Source: Enchytraeus crypticus
Lineage: Eukaryota > Annelida > Clitellata > Enchytraeida > Enchytraeidae
Direction of reading: 5' to 3'
NCBI GenBank assembly: GCA_905160935.1
Contig: CAJHZI010000005.1
Coordinates: 177,501-241,500 of the forward strand
Length of the DNA stretch: 64,000 nucleotides
Part shown: in pieces, positions 34,966-46,600 of the stretch
How the letters are laid out: the number at the start of each line of letters is the position of its first letter
Numbering within the stretch: position 1 is the stretch's first letter
Translations under genes and position numbers: made by a program
The notes under the pieces: generated by a model
What the model was told of the DNA's origin: nothing
The model's input: the letters and a program-made list of their open reading frames with translations, nothing else
Databases searched by the model: none

Positions 34966-35804
34966 CATTGTACAATGTCTCTCGTTGGAATATATCATGT
35001 TATGCTTTTTAGTTTACCAACTAATATTGATAAAGCCGAACCAAGTATAATATCAGTTTGCTGCCTCTAAAGCATATCATTGATGGAACGAGTACTGGAT
35101 TGAAACTTTTCAGCGTTTGATTTGTGGTCAGACTCTGAAAAAACAATCATGTCACTGTCTGAGCTCAATTGACATATCAATGAACCCTTAATGCTGATTA
35201 ATGACTAGAGCAATTTATCAAGTTAATAATTAATAATTCTAGTGTAACGTTAATTTTGTGTTTTGATGTCTTTGAAGCATTTAAATTGCATCATTTATTT
35301 AAAGAATACAAAATAAAATAAATATTTAGAGAATATTTATTTATTTAAATTTCTTAACATCATTTGCAAGCATTCTGGATTTTACTAATAAAATTTTGAT
35401 CATATTTGTCTGGTTTGGAAGGTTATTGCCTTGGAATAATAAAATAGTCTATAAAATAGCATTTTGATTAGTATTTTTGAAATATAGATATCAACCCTAA
35501 TGGACTTGAGTCTGACGAGTCTGATACAAACTTTTTTGATGTTTTTATTCCCTAATCAATTTAGTATGTATTTTGTTTCTGATGGTCTAATTCTATACTG
35601 AACTAATATATTTCTGCGTCAGGTCAGTTGCCTCTTGGTTGCTCTTTATTTGAAATTGTTTCTACATTAATGTTTTGTGCTATATATTTGTCGCATTCAT
35701 TACTAGCATTTAACTACACTACTCACATTGTCCTTACATTGTAAAATTATTGAGCTAAACAAATTAAAAGTGTGTATACGTGTAATGATTATATGTGTAC
35801 TTAT

Positions 35805-36180
35805 CTTTCTCTTCAGTGCACTGCCAAGTGGCAGGTTCAAGGTACACATTCTTACTCAAAGTTTGTATTCTCGCTCCATGAGAGCACTCCTTAGATCAAC
35901 AAGTTAATTCCTTCGCAAAGTCTATGCCTTATCCACACCTTATGTTGTGTATAGCTTGGGAAAAGTATGGCTTCTGAGGTGGTTTACCATTTCCTTCCTC
36001 ATTTAGATGGATTAATTTTTATTTAATCCTGGGGGAAAATATTTCATGGTGAGGTGGGTACCCTCTAGCCTTCCTCATTTCCTGCCTTAGTCGCCTCTTA
36101 CGTACACGCAGCAGATTGTTTGCCGTTGTTCTATTCTGCCGTGGTTCAACCACAACCGAGCACAACACGGGGAATGTGTA
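35805..36180 (-). repeat. Composite dispersed element
   Basis: 35810-36015 is the inverted counterpart of 20790-21010. It continues into TCATGGTGAGGTGGGTACCC, CTGCCTTAGTCGCCTCTTACG and ACAACACGGGGAATG. It is non-coding. Likely the 3' part of a non-LTR element. Confidence 0.6.
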
Positions 36181-36374
36181 CTTATATAGTAACTTATATT
36201 TACTGCTTCTATTTAATAGATGTAAAGAAAGAAAGATCTTATTGTAAATGGATAAATACATTGTTGAGCATTTACGATAAAAAATAGAATATCATCAATA
36301 GTTGATGCTGCCATTAATTAATATCAACAAGTGATACTATCAAGTTAATCAGAAATTTAAAAGCGACTGTGTGT

Positions 36375-36490
36375 GTACCATAGGAAGGCCAGGTTTAACG
36401 TCAGTTTCCTGCTCGAATAGCTTGTCAGTTATGGGGAGAACACTGGCCTTGAACTCTTCCTCTACTGATCCACTGTCGAACAGGATGATA
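36375..36490 (-). repeat. tRNA-derived SINE, family 2 (degenerate)
   Basis: In minus orientation: GACAGTGGATCAGTAGAGG, a degenerate box B region, then the end with GACGTTAAACCTGGCC. Confidence 0.4.
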
Positions 36491-37234
36491 TGCATTAATA
36501 TGTTACAATAATACAATAAGACATCTCTTATTGCATTATTATTTTAGTGATGTATTTGATAAGTTAAAACGTCCGTTGTGAATAAAAATGTTTATTTTAT
36601 CATCAGTTAGATTATATTATTAATTGATTTAATACATTGAAATGAGAATTGTGGATTTATAGACTAGACATTGAAACCTTCAATAGTTTAAAATAATGAA
36701 CCTTACAGTGAACTACGCAGAAAATATGATATTGTAAGGTTATTAATTGCAAAATAGCTATTTTTATTTTACATATTTTACTTAACAGAGTCTAGACTCC
36801 TTGTGGACGCCGCATCCTTAAAATTACATATTTGCAGATTAACTGATTTTGTATGTTCACTTTTGTACAGATGTGATGGAACAATAACACCAAAGAATAT
36901 TGATAATTATAATCGCTTTGTGCCATTGTTTATGTTTGTGCTTAGTTCGTCACGCTTTTGTAAGTTTTGCTTACGTTAATTAGGCCTATGTTGTTCAGTT
37001 AAACGGTTTCATCACACTATCTGACTGACAGATTTCTGCATTTACTCAAGAACACAAATAGTTAAATGTATAGAATTGCATAATATAATTTAAGTAGATA
37101 TGTGCATTTATATGCGTAGAGAATTCTGCGGATATTATTATATTTTAATTATATATTAGAGCTGTCATAGTACGACATGTGAATATGATATATACACGTA
37201 TATATCATGTGTTGTCTGTGTACTCAGTCGTCAT

Positions 37235-37345
37235 CGTGTGGTGCTTTGGCGCCTGTTTATGTATAGTCTGTAAGAGACGTTCCTGACATTGCCTTATGGC
37301 GAGGAACCGGACGTTAAATTCATATTGATTGATTGATATACGTGT
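37235..37345 (+). repeat. LINE 3' tail with (ATTG)n end
   Basis: GAGACGTTCCTGACATTGCC, TGGCGAGGAACCGGACGTTAA and a GATTGATTGAT tail. The inverted relative is at 58140-58235 beginning TCAATCAATCAAT. Confidence 0.65.
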
Positions 37346-37352
37346 ATTGATA

Positions 37353-37620
37353 TACAGGGTGCGCATTAAAAAATATCCTCCTAGCACAATTGTGATAGCG
37401 TAGGCAATTCTTAATATTTCGCCTTGAAATTTTAAGGTTCTCTTGTGGAGGAATTTAGCCACAAGCTGATCAAATTTTGTAAAAATATTTTTAAGGGAAC
37501 CGGAGTTATCCAAGTTTTGCGAAAAAATTGATTTTTTTCATTTAACACGTAACGTAAAACGTCAATTAGAATCAATTCCTTTTTGAAAATGTGCTGACCC
37601 TGAAAAAGGCGCACCCTGTA
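37353..37620. mobile_element. Tc1/mariner-like MITE (264 bp)
   Basis: Inverted ends CAGGGTGCGC at 37355-37364 and 37609-37618 are flanked by TA on both sides (37353-37354 and 37619-37620), the target duplication of the IS630/Tc1/mariner group. The interior has no transposase. Confidence 0.8.
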
Positions 37621-38344
37621 TATGTATTCTTTAAAACTGTATGTATTGGTTTGCTATATTTAAGTTTATAAAACGCATGCTCCTACATAGTCTGCTTTGG
37701 ATATTATTTTACTTAATTATAACACGGCAACAATGAATTAGAATTTAAGTACTACAAATAATAGCTATAAGTTGAAGCAACCTCACTCGGGTTCATCGGT
37801 TAGACATTTCAGGCGAGTTCCATTTATACATTTCTCTACTGTCAGGTTGAATCACTCATTCAGTCAGCTTTTTGACTGCGAAACGCGTGTCGTTTTTGAA
37901 ATCAAAACTTACCTAGAGTTAATGTGTTACAATTTATTACGATTAATCACATATCAAGTGCTTTATCAGATAGCAGGCCCACAACAAGAATTTCTGTTTG
38001 CTGCCTGCCTTCCTGGCTAGTATTTGGTATTAAGCATAATTTTGATCAACCTAGCAAGCTTATCTCATCCGTACGGGTTTTACTTTTTCCGTGTCTTGAA
38101 TGATGTACAACCGGAAACTATTGTTTCTATGGTGGTTTTCCGTTGTTTACCTCATTTCCACTACTGCATTTTCAAATTATGTAGAGATTTGTGTGCTTAA
38201 CTACTAGAAAATTTACCAGGTTCAAAATAGATTTAAGAGATTTTCGTATAATATGATGCTAATTTTCTCTAATGGTTTTGCTGTTAATCGATTATATATC
38301 GGGTCACAGCATCATTGATGCAGAAACAGGCGCTAAACTCATAC

Positions 38345-38490
38345 TTTACGGGTTTATGGGCTTTGCCAGTGGCTTGTTGTCATGTTGTTCGCAGGCAGAT
38401 CTGTAGGTGTAGCGTTCAAACCCAGTGCTCTCCTCGTCACTGACCTACTATCGAGTAAGAAACTGATGTTCAGCAAAGCTATATCCATTC
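38345..38490 (+). repeat. tRNA-derived SINE, family 2 copy
   Basis: Head GCCAGTGGCTTGTTGTCATG, then GCAGATCTGTAGGTGTAG, B-box-like GCGTTCAAACCCAG, and the end CGTCACTGACCTACTATCG with AACTGATGTTC. Confidence 0.55.
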
Positions 38491-38819
38491 ACAATGCACA
38501 AATTCAACTGAGGCATATTAATAGAAAGTACATGTACGTACAAGAACACGATTTAATTAAACTTCATGAAAGTTTGTAACATTTTATGTTAGAAAACGTT
38601 TTCAATACACATATTGTATAGCTGAACTCTAGTTAGCAGACTCTAGTACTTTGTCTAACTTTGAACAGTTATTTGAAAAGTACTAGCGAGAAAGAGTGTA
38701 AGACAGAGAGAGATAAAAAGGTCTACATCAAAATTTGAAAAATATGAATTATCATCTATCATGATTTGTTAAATACTAAATTCCAAGTTTAAATCATAAT
38801 TGGAGTGTTCACTGAGTTC

Positions 38820-38935
38820 AGTCAGTAATAGTTATCATTCTTAACTGCGGATTAGTAAGTGAAGGCTTCAAATCCAGGGCTCGCTCAAATACCAGCTTGA
38901 TTTAGAGACATTGAACTGACATTAATCTGGGATTA
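38820..38935 (+). repeat. tRNA-derived SINE, family 2 (degenerate)
   Basis: Contains CTGCGGATTAGTAAGTG, the B-box-like GCTTCAAATCCAGGG and the end GAACTGACATTAATC. Confidence 0.45.
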
Positions 38936-39392
38936 AATTATAAAGTATTCTAAATAGTGTCGAAATAAAGTATACAAATGTTGTCCTTATACAACAATAT
39001 ATGATATTCACTTACAGAGTTTATTTTTCATAACATGGACCTGCCGTTAGGCACTTTACTACACAGAGGAAGAGTGAGAGAATTGACATTAGATTCAAGG
39101 TGGAATTTGCACTGTATGTGAAGAAAAATAAGTTCTATTCTACAGTATACATGCACATACAACTAATTCAATAGCTATCACAGAATGAGTTTAAAATACA
39201 ATACATGCATACAACAGATAATTCTCTCACACTCAACCAATAACAGTTAAAATTAAAATGCATAAAATCTTAGCATTATACAATATATCAAAGACCAGGC
39301 CTGTACAGTACAAAGCGTAATAATGTAAAATAAGTCTTTACGGTGTGAACTGTAAAAGTACAAGTGTAATTCTGATCTTTGAAAATGTAATA

Positions 39393-39398
39393 TTTATT
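39393..39398 (-). terminator. Candidate poly(A) signal for DBF4
   Basis: The first TTTATT (AATAAA on the minus strand) met downstream of the DBF4 stop by eye, giving a 3'UTR of about 1.27 kb. Confidence 0.35.
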
Positions 39399-40664
39399 AT
39401 TTTACTATAAGTCTGATAGTTGTAGTAGACTAGTACATTGTACAGTTTGGATCATAATTCTGAGTAATTACATAATCACTGTTTGAATAATTGCTATTAA
39501 GCTTATTGCATTAAAGTTACTTTAATTGATATAAAAGTTACATTAATTGTACTTAAAGTTGCTTTAATTTTTATTAATGTTACTGCAGAAACAGAAGGCA
39601 TTAACAAAAATGCCATAAATGCAACTCAGTTCAAATGAATAGAGAAATTCTGACCTAAAGAACAAATTACTATTAGCAACAACAAGCAGGTCATAGTCAC
39701 TAAGTGAATCAGACTCCAACATTTCAAGCATTCTGTATAGTACAAATCCTTACAATTCTAATGACCCTAGTTCACAATATCGAACTTGACATAACACTGA
39801 ATTCGATAATTAATTCAATACAGTGCATACTCAGTGTTCGAGGCAGAATACTGGTGCGGTGCTTGTTCTATACATAGTAATACATGTATAATAGATGAAA
39901 AGGAAATTTTAGTACAAATCGTTAAAGTACAGTAGATTTAGCTTTTAAGTTCATGGAACACATCAGTGGAGTTCAATGGATTTCATAAGGCATACAATTT
40001 TCTATATATTGACTGCTATACATTAAATATTATTTTATAACATGCATTAAATTTAGATAAAATAAGAACCAATTTTAATATAGTGTAAATATACATTATA
40101 TCAAATCGTTATCGGTAACAAATATAGTTATGTATAAATGCTGCCAAAAGGTACAGCATATCATATAAGATAAAGTTTAAATTTTTGTTTCCATAAATAT
40201 TAACAATAATTTAAACAAATCTCGCCTAATAATGATGCCAGAACAAATATTACCAGTCCAATTACTGTATATCCGACATGAGACGCACAGGTTAAGATAT
40301 TAATGCAAGTCAGCTATCTGCAATTGTTTGTGTTGATTTAAAACATTCAAGCACTTGCAAGTTTACTTTTAAAATTTCTACATAACTTGAGAATAAATAT
40401 AAGAATATGAAGCTACAAATCAACAGCACAATATAATCTTACAGAAAAATAATATCAATGTTCTCACAAAAATATTGAAGAAAATATATTCTTGCAATTA
40501 TTTAGAACATTTCCTGCATATATGCAACGATTGAAGCTGAGCTCTGGAACGATCAAACTTATGCAAATACGCTCACAATAAAATTTATAACAAATGCGAT
40601 TTGGGTCCAAGACTAGAACCACATCAGAGATCAATTATAGTGTCTTTCAACAAATAAATCAGAT

Positions 40665-43600
40665 TTAGAGTAAACCTTGTTTAGTAAACTTCAAATTGAG
40701 TCCTTTTTGACTCATAGTACATTTCCAATGATACATCATGGGCGGCACAAACTCAACTTGTGCAATTGCATCTTTTTCTAATTTTCTTTCAGAAATTTGG
40801 TCAACTTTTCTACTGGCAGCTGCTACTGTTGCAATTTGACGGATTTTATCTGAAGCTGTCAGAGATGAATTATCATTACGTCTGCTTTTAAAAACAGTTT
40901 TTGATTTTTTACTCCTAACACTACTTAGGCTTATTTCACATTTAGATTGAGAATAAGCTCTCACTGCGGCTGCACTGGTTACTCCACCTTCAGCTGTACT
41001 GCCACCGACACGCTGCGCTTCTTCGTATATAGCCCTACTGACAGCAGTCTTATTTCTATATCTGCTGTCGTAGGTTAGAGAAACTGCTGCATCAGATGAG
41101 TGATTCTCGAGTAATCCTTTATCAGATATTCGTTGGTCCGTGGAATGTGAAGTTATTGAATCACCACGACAGTCAAGCCTCAGTTGCTTTGAGCGTTGTG
41201 GTTCTACATTATTTGATATATCGCACCATTGCTCTGTGACTGAGACCACGTCGATATCAGATCCACTCGATAATCTCTTCTTAGCCTTCGAGCATGCATC
41301 GCTTTGCACTGCCTTGGGATTACTTTTGCTGTCGCAGAATTTGTTTCTACTGCGACGAGATTTCACACCTGGTTTAGTTTTCACAGGAGTATGTCTCAGA
41401 TACCCACAACTTTCCGCTTCCTCAACTTTACTCCTGCGTGCCACTGCTCCAGTATCTAACGTCCGATCTCCATTCTCAGCTGATTCCACATTCGCATATT
41501 GACCAGCATCATTCAAATATCTTCTCCAATCCTCTCCAGAAACAACTGGCGCAGATACAAGCTCTAGTAGATCGAGAGAGCTTCTATTCACAGCCCCTGA
41601 TTCTTCAGTGGAGCAATGCCAGCCAGTCACAGATGTCATAGCTTCACCCACAATGGATGACAGACCCGGACTTACCTGCTCCACTTTGTCCTCTAAACAA
41701 TGGCCTCTTAGTGCCACTCCATCGGAGCTCCTATCACCAGCGGGCTCCATCTTACTAGACAAGAGCGGTTCTGAGGCTCTTGGCAAATTACAATTATTAG
41801 CATGAAAATTAGAATCTGCACATGAAGAGCTTAAGGCACTGGAGGAGGTAAACTCTCTCGAGGAGGTGGAGGCACTGGAGGAGGTGGAGGCACTGCAGGA
41901 GGTGAAGACACCGGAGGAAGTGGAGGCATTGGAGGAAGTGGAGGCACTGGAGGAGGTGGAGCCATTGGAGGAGGTGGAGGCATTGGAGGAGGTGAGGACA
42001 CCGGAGGAAGTGGAGGCATTGGAGGAAGTGGAGGCACTGGAGGAGGTGGATGCATTGGAGAAGGAGGCACTGGAGGAGGTGGAAACACTGGAGATGAAGA
42101 CACTGGAGGACGCTTGAAAGGGAGTACAGGCAGAAGTTGTGGATGATTTGTGTCCAGATGTACTCATTGCAGTGTTCGTATATACCGCACTTTCCATATT
42201 ACGAAATGCTCCCTCGTAACTCTCAGATATCGTATAACATGTTGGATCCGATGGAACGCACAAATTTGAGTCTTGTACAGTAGCAGAAAGGGTAGATGAA
42301 ATTAAACCATTCTGCGCACCAGCATAAGTCTTGATTATGGCTTTTGTTTTCGTAGCTTCACCTAGTTTCAGATCAGATTCCGTACCATTGTAACCATTAA
42401 CTAGAGAATGACAAGTGTTTTTATCATCAGGCAGATTCTTCTTTGTAAAATCTCTCGACGGGTAGCCTATGGAGTCAATATTTGTAGAATGAGCTTTCAC
42501 AGAAGACTCAATATTCACTAACAATGTTTCTGGATGTTCCTTTAAATCGCTTCTTGTTTTTGTAGCAGTATTTACGTGATTTGAGTATGATATATCTAAC
42601 AAACTTTCATCAGCCTTTAAAACATAAGTAAAATATTTTTCATTAGAAGATTCTCTACTCGACGTTTCCATACTAACAGAATTTGGTACATTAAAATGCA
42701 GTGCAGTAGATGAGAGGGCACTCAATCTATTCAATGACTCATCCAAATGATTTCCATCGAGTTTTGACAAAGATGAAAATCCTAAATTACATTGTGTGAC
42801 AGGAAATTCCGAAGTTTCAAACAAAGGTGACAGAGGAAAGCTTTCAACGGCAGGTAGTTGGTAGATAGAGTCAACAGACGATAAATAATGTGGGAAGATA
42901 GATGAATGCGAGTTCACTAGAGGCGATCCAATCAATGAGTGTAGTTGTGAATTGCCCAGTGACTGTTCATCGTGACAGAGTGGTGGATATGTAGGTGAAG
43001 CTGTTCTGTGATTTGATTCACTTGCTCTACTATTAGCCAACAGTTTTGTTGGTGCTTGAGCGTTCTCTAGCTCAGTGTTAGTTACAGTGTTGTCAGTATG
43101 ATTTATTTCATCAATTTCATACATAAACGAAACAGTTGGCACTTCATCCACAGCATCAGATGTACGAAAATGATCAGCTTCAGAAGCAGCAATGTCTGCT
43201 TTCGATAGAATCGCTGGAGCACCAGTAACTTCACTATCGACAGGTGCTAAAGGTATTTCAGCAGCAAGAGCAACTTCATCAATTGCTACTGCATCTTTCG
43301 TAAAATCTCTGTCCACAAAACAAAAGCCGCTATCACATTTGGCAATAGCAGTAGCAACAACAGCGTCTATAGAGTTATCAATGTCACACTTTTTAGCAGA
43401 ATAACTGCATACAACTTCAGCCAGTAAAGTATCAGCAGCAAGAGTAGAATTCTTAAAATTAAGATTTTCAGTGGAGGTGATATCAGCTGCAACTGTGAAA
43501 CATGCAGCAGCTGCTGAAGCAGATATATTGCTAGTAGTGGCTACTGCTGAATTATTATCAATACACTCAGGCATATTAATAGAACCAGTTGGTGTTGTTA

Positions 43601-46600
43601 CAGAAACACGCTCACATCTGGTAGAAGTGCTGATCATATTTTTAGCACAAATATAATTATTATCAAAGTCCACCGGATTACAATCTGCAAATTTATCTGA
43701 GATATTGTAAGCAACATTTGAATGTGAAGCAGAATGCCAATTATAATTTTCCGTTGAAGTTCCGTTTAAATCTCTCAACATATTGAGAATGTTTGTAGGA
43801 TCAATTATCCCATCCTCTGAAATTGACACTACAGGTTCGTAAAACGAGTTACATACATTGTTTCCAAATGTATTTTCACTAACGATAGTTTTTCTATCAG
43901 CAGTGTTATCATTACATACACTTACATCGATTTCTGATTTCAGTTTCGCTTCATCAACATATTCTGTTGTTCTCTTAGTGTTCAAGTATGTGGCATTAGT
44001 CAAAGTGTTTGCGAAATCAAGATTTGTCAGACTGTTACAACAATGACTAGTTGACAGAGAAGTACTGTAGCTCGGTACATCTTCATTTAACGTCTCCGCG
44101 CTAACTGATACAGATGCAGAAACTGATGAAAGACTGTTCACAGCATCCATAGGGTCTATTAATTTATTAGCGAGATTACATCGACCACCCGACAGTGAAG
44201 TAGGTACTTCTGAGGAATTACTATTAATAGAACTTATTTCAGCAGTTGCAGTTGATGAGGTATCAGATGCACATGGAGAAACAACTGAGGTGTTAATTAA
44301 AGTAGTTAAAAATAAATCAGAACTGGTAACCGGAACATTAGAAAAATTTAAATTAGAATCACTGGCTTGCTTGATCAGTCCTAGGTTTGGTATTTTATCA
44401 TCTGTAATACAAGAGCTTTTCAATTCCTCATTTTCAACAGAATTAATAGATGTGTTCAATTCAATTATCACACGATTATTTAGCTCCTGAAAATCAGAAG
44501 ACGCTTCACTACCTGGAAAGCGCTGTAGTAGATTAGTCCTAGTGAATTTGCGAGATTCTCGACTTGAATTAATATTCACACTTGCACTGAAAATTTGATT
44601 ATCTTTAACAGGAGTTGTCATATTTTCATTACAGATTATGTTTTCAAGTGTCCCAGGTAAAATATCTACTCCGCTGTTGGATTGTTGTTCCTCAAAGCAA
44701 ATCAGTTCTGGTGAGAGTGTAAAATTAGTCGCAATATCATGTACCCTACCAACTTCACCCTGTAAATTGGTAAAATTTAAATTCAGGCTTTCATGGTTTG
44801 GCAAGACAATATTACTTTGTTCTTCAATTTTTTCAAAAGAGTGCGCAACTGTTCTGTTGTCAACATTCATAGTCAAACAATTCTTTGTTGCCCAATCTTC
44901 AAAGTTACAAAATGTAGTAAATTGCTGATTCTGCAACATTAATATCTGAATACTATTATCAATACTACCACTAGCTAAAGAATCATTCGGAGTTCCTTTA
45001 TAAATTCCATGGCAGTTAATGATACTGCCATCTGTTCCATTAGCAGTAGCTTCAGGAATGTAAGTAATTTTTGATTCCTCTAACGCAGTTTGCATATCGT
45101 GACACGTTAAATGACCATTCTGATCGCTTTGATTTTCATTTGAACTATCAACAACAGGCAGAGCGTGAACACCAGTAGTTAGTTCTGCGGCATCAACAAC
45201 TGGATTGCTCTCGACTAATTTTCTAGCACAAGTCACTCTGCCCGCAGACCTACACCTGAAAGATGGGCTGTTCTCCCATGGTCTAAAGCTGCTGGGTGTT
45301 ACGTTGCAGTAACTAGAAGCCTCTGAGATAGGCTCATACACACATCTATATGGAGATGGTGCCACTACTGCGGTTGTATTCCTGACAGATTGTGGTGTAG
45401 CAGTCAAGTTTTGTTCAGATATCAATTTATTATAGCTAGAAAGAGGTGTGGTAGAGAATACTTCACACTTGTTCTTACTAGAAAGTGGCGTATTGGTCAA
45501 AATTTGTGTGTCTATATTACTGGCAAAGTTATTGTCAAAAGAAGGAAGACATTTCTCATTGGCAGTTGGCATTGCTCTGGGTGAATCTGAAGTTTTACTT
45601 TCAGTAGTGATTAACGTATGATGATCAGAGGACACCACTTCATCTGTAGATTTATCAGCAGCCGATCTCATCAAAGTGTTACATGATTCTTTTGCATCAA
45701 CTAATTCATCGTATGACGGTGTAAAATGATTTAAAACACCTGCTGTTAAATCAGTATCTGGATAACCGTTTGTCACATTACCACAATAGGGATTAAATGG
45801 AGATACCAAATCAAAGGCTGGTGAAACTTTATCACCTGTTTGTGAAGCATTCAGAAGACCTTCATTGCACTTGAATTCACATAGTCGAATGTTCTCTTCA
45901 GTTACAGAGGTAGTATTTATGAAATGTGATGTGTTCTGCAGTGTGTGATCAAAACCATTGTATTCCATTACAGCGCCACTGCTAGCACACATCTGTACAA
46001 AGTTTTCATTAATTGCCTGACCAGAATTCCCACCAATTCCAGTTTCAAAGTTTTGGTCTGGTCTAGAACAATCTTTCACAGTATTATGATCTACTCCCAT
46101 AAACATTTTACCATCTAGATTGTCTACGAAGTCGTTACAAGCTTGGCGAGCTTCAGTGCACCAATTAGACGAGTCTTGACTAGAGCTGTCAAATACAATC
46201 AGAGAACTCTCTCCAAGATCTGAGCCTTCATCATTCTCACAGATTGAATCCTTATGCTGACACCAATCAAGCAAGCTGTCCGCTCTATCGTTTAAACCCA
46301 CTAAATCTGTTGTAAATGTCGCAGTTGTTGATGCAGCTGCACTACTAGTCATAAATCCAACTGCTACAGCTGTTGCTGTTTCAGCTGCAGCTATTTGAGC
46401 TTCATTATCCCCTGCTTCAGCTGCAGAAACTTTAGCAAAAGTTGAGCATTCTACATTGACAGTAGCAAAAGTTCTGCAATTTGTTTCAGGAAAAGGTTCA
46501 GTAGAATCTGAAGTTCCTGCAAGGGTCACAGGTTCCACAGGAGTGCCATGAATTAAAACTCTTTCTAAGGCTTCTGCTACTTCTATAGTAGCCTTAGCAG

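Larger units (their letters stand above)
33667..39392. other. Convergent ANKLE2/DBF4 intergenic region
   Basis: No gene seen. It contains the ANKLE2 3'UTR, SINE family 2 copies (33915-34080, 36375-36490, 38345-38490, 38820-38935), a possible MITE (34775-34965), a composite element (35805-36180), a LINE tail (37235-37345) and a mariner-like MITE (37353-37620). The remainder is AT-rich. Confidence 0.6.

Noticed and set aside
41831-42117. Pro-rich and Glu-Val-rich frames
   Set aside because: They are alternative-frame readings of the DBF4 coding repeat without starts or context of their own.
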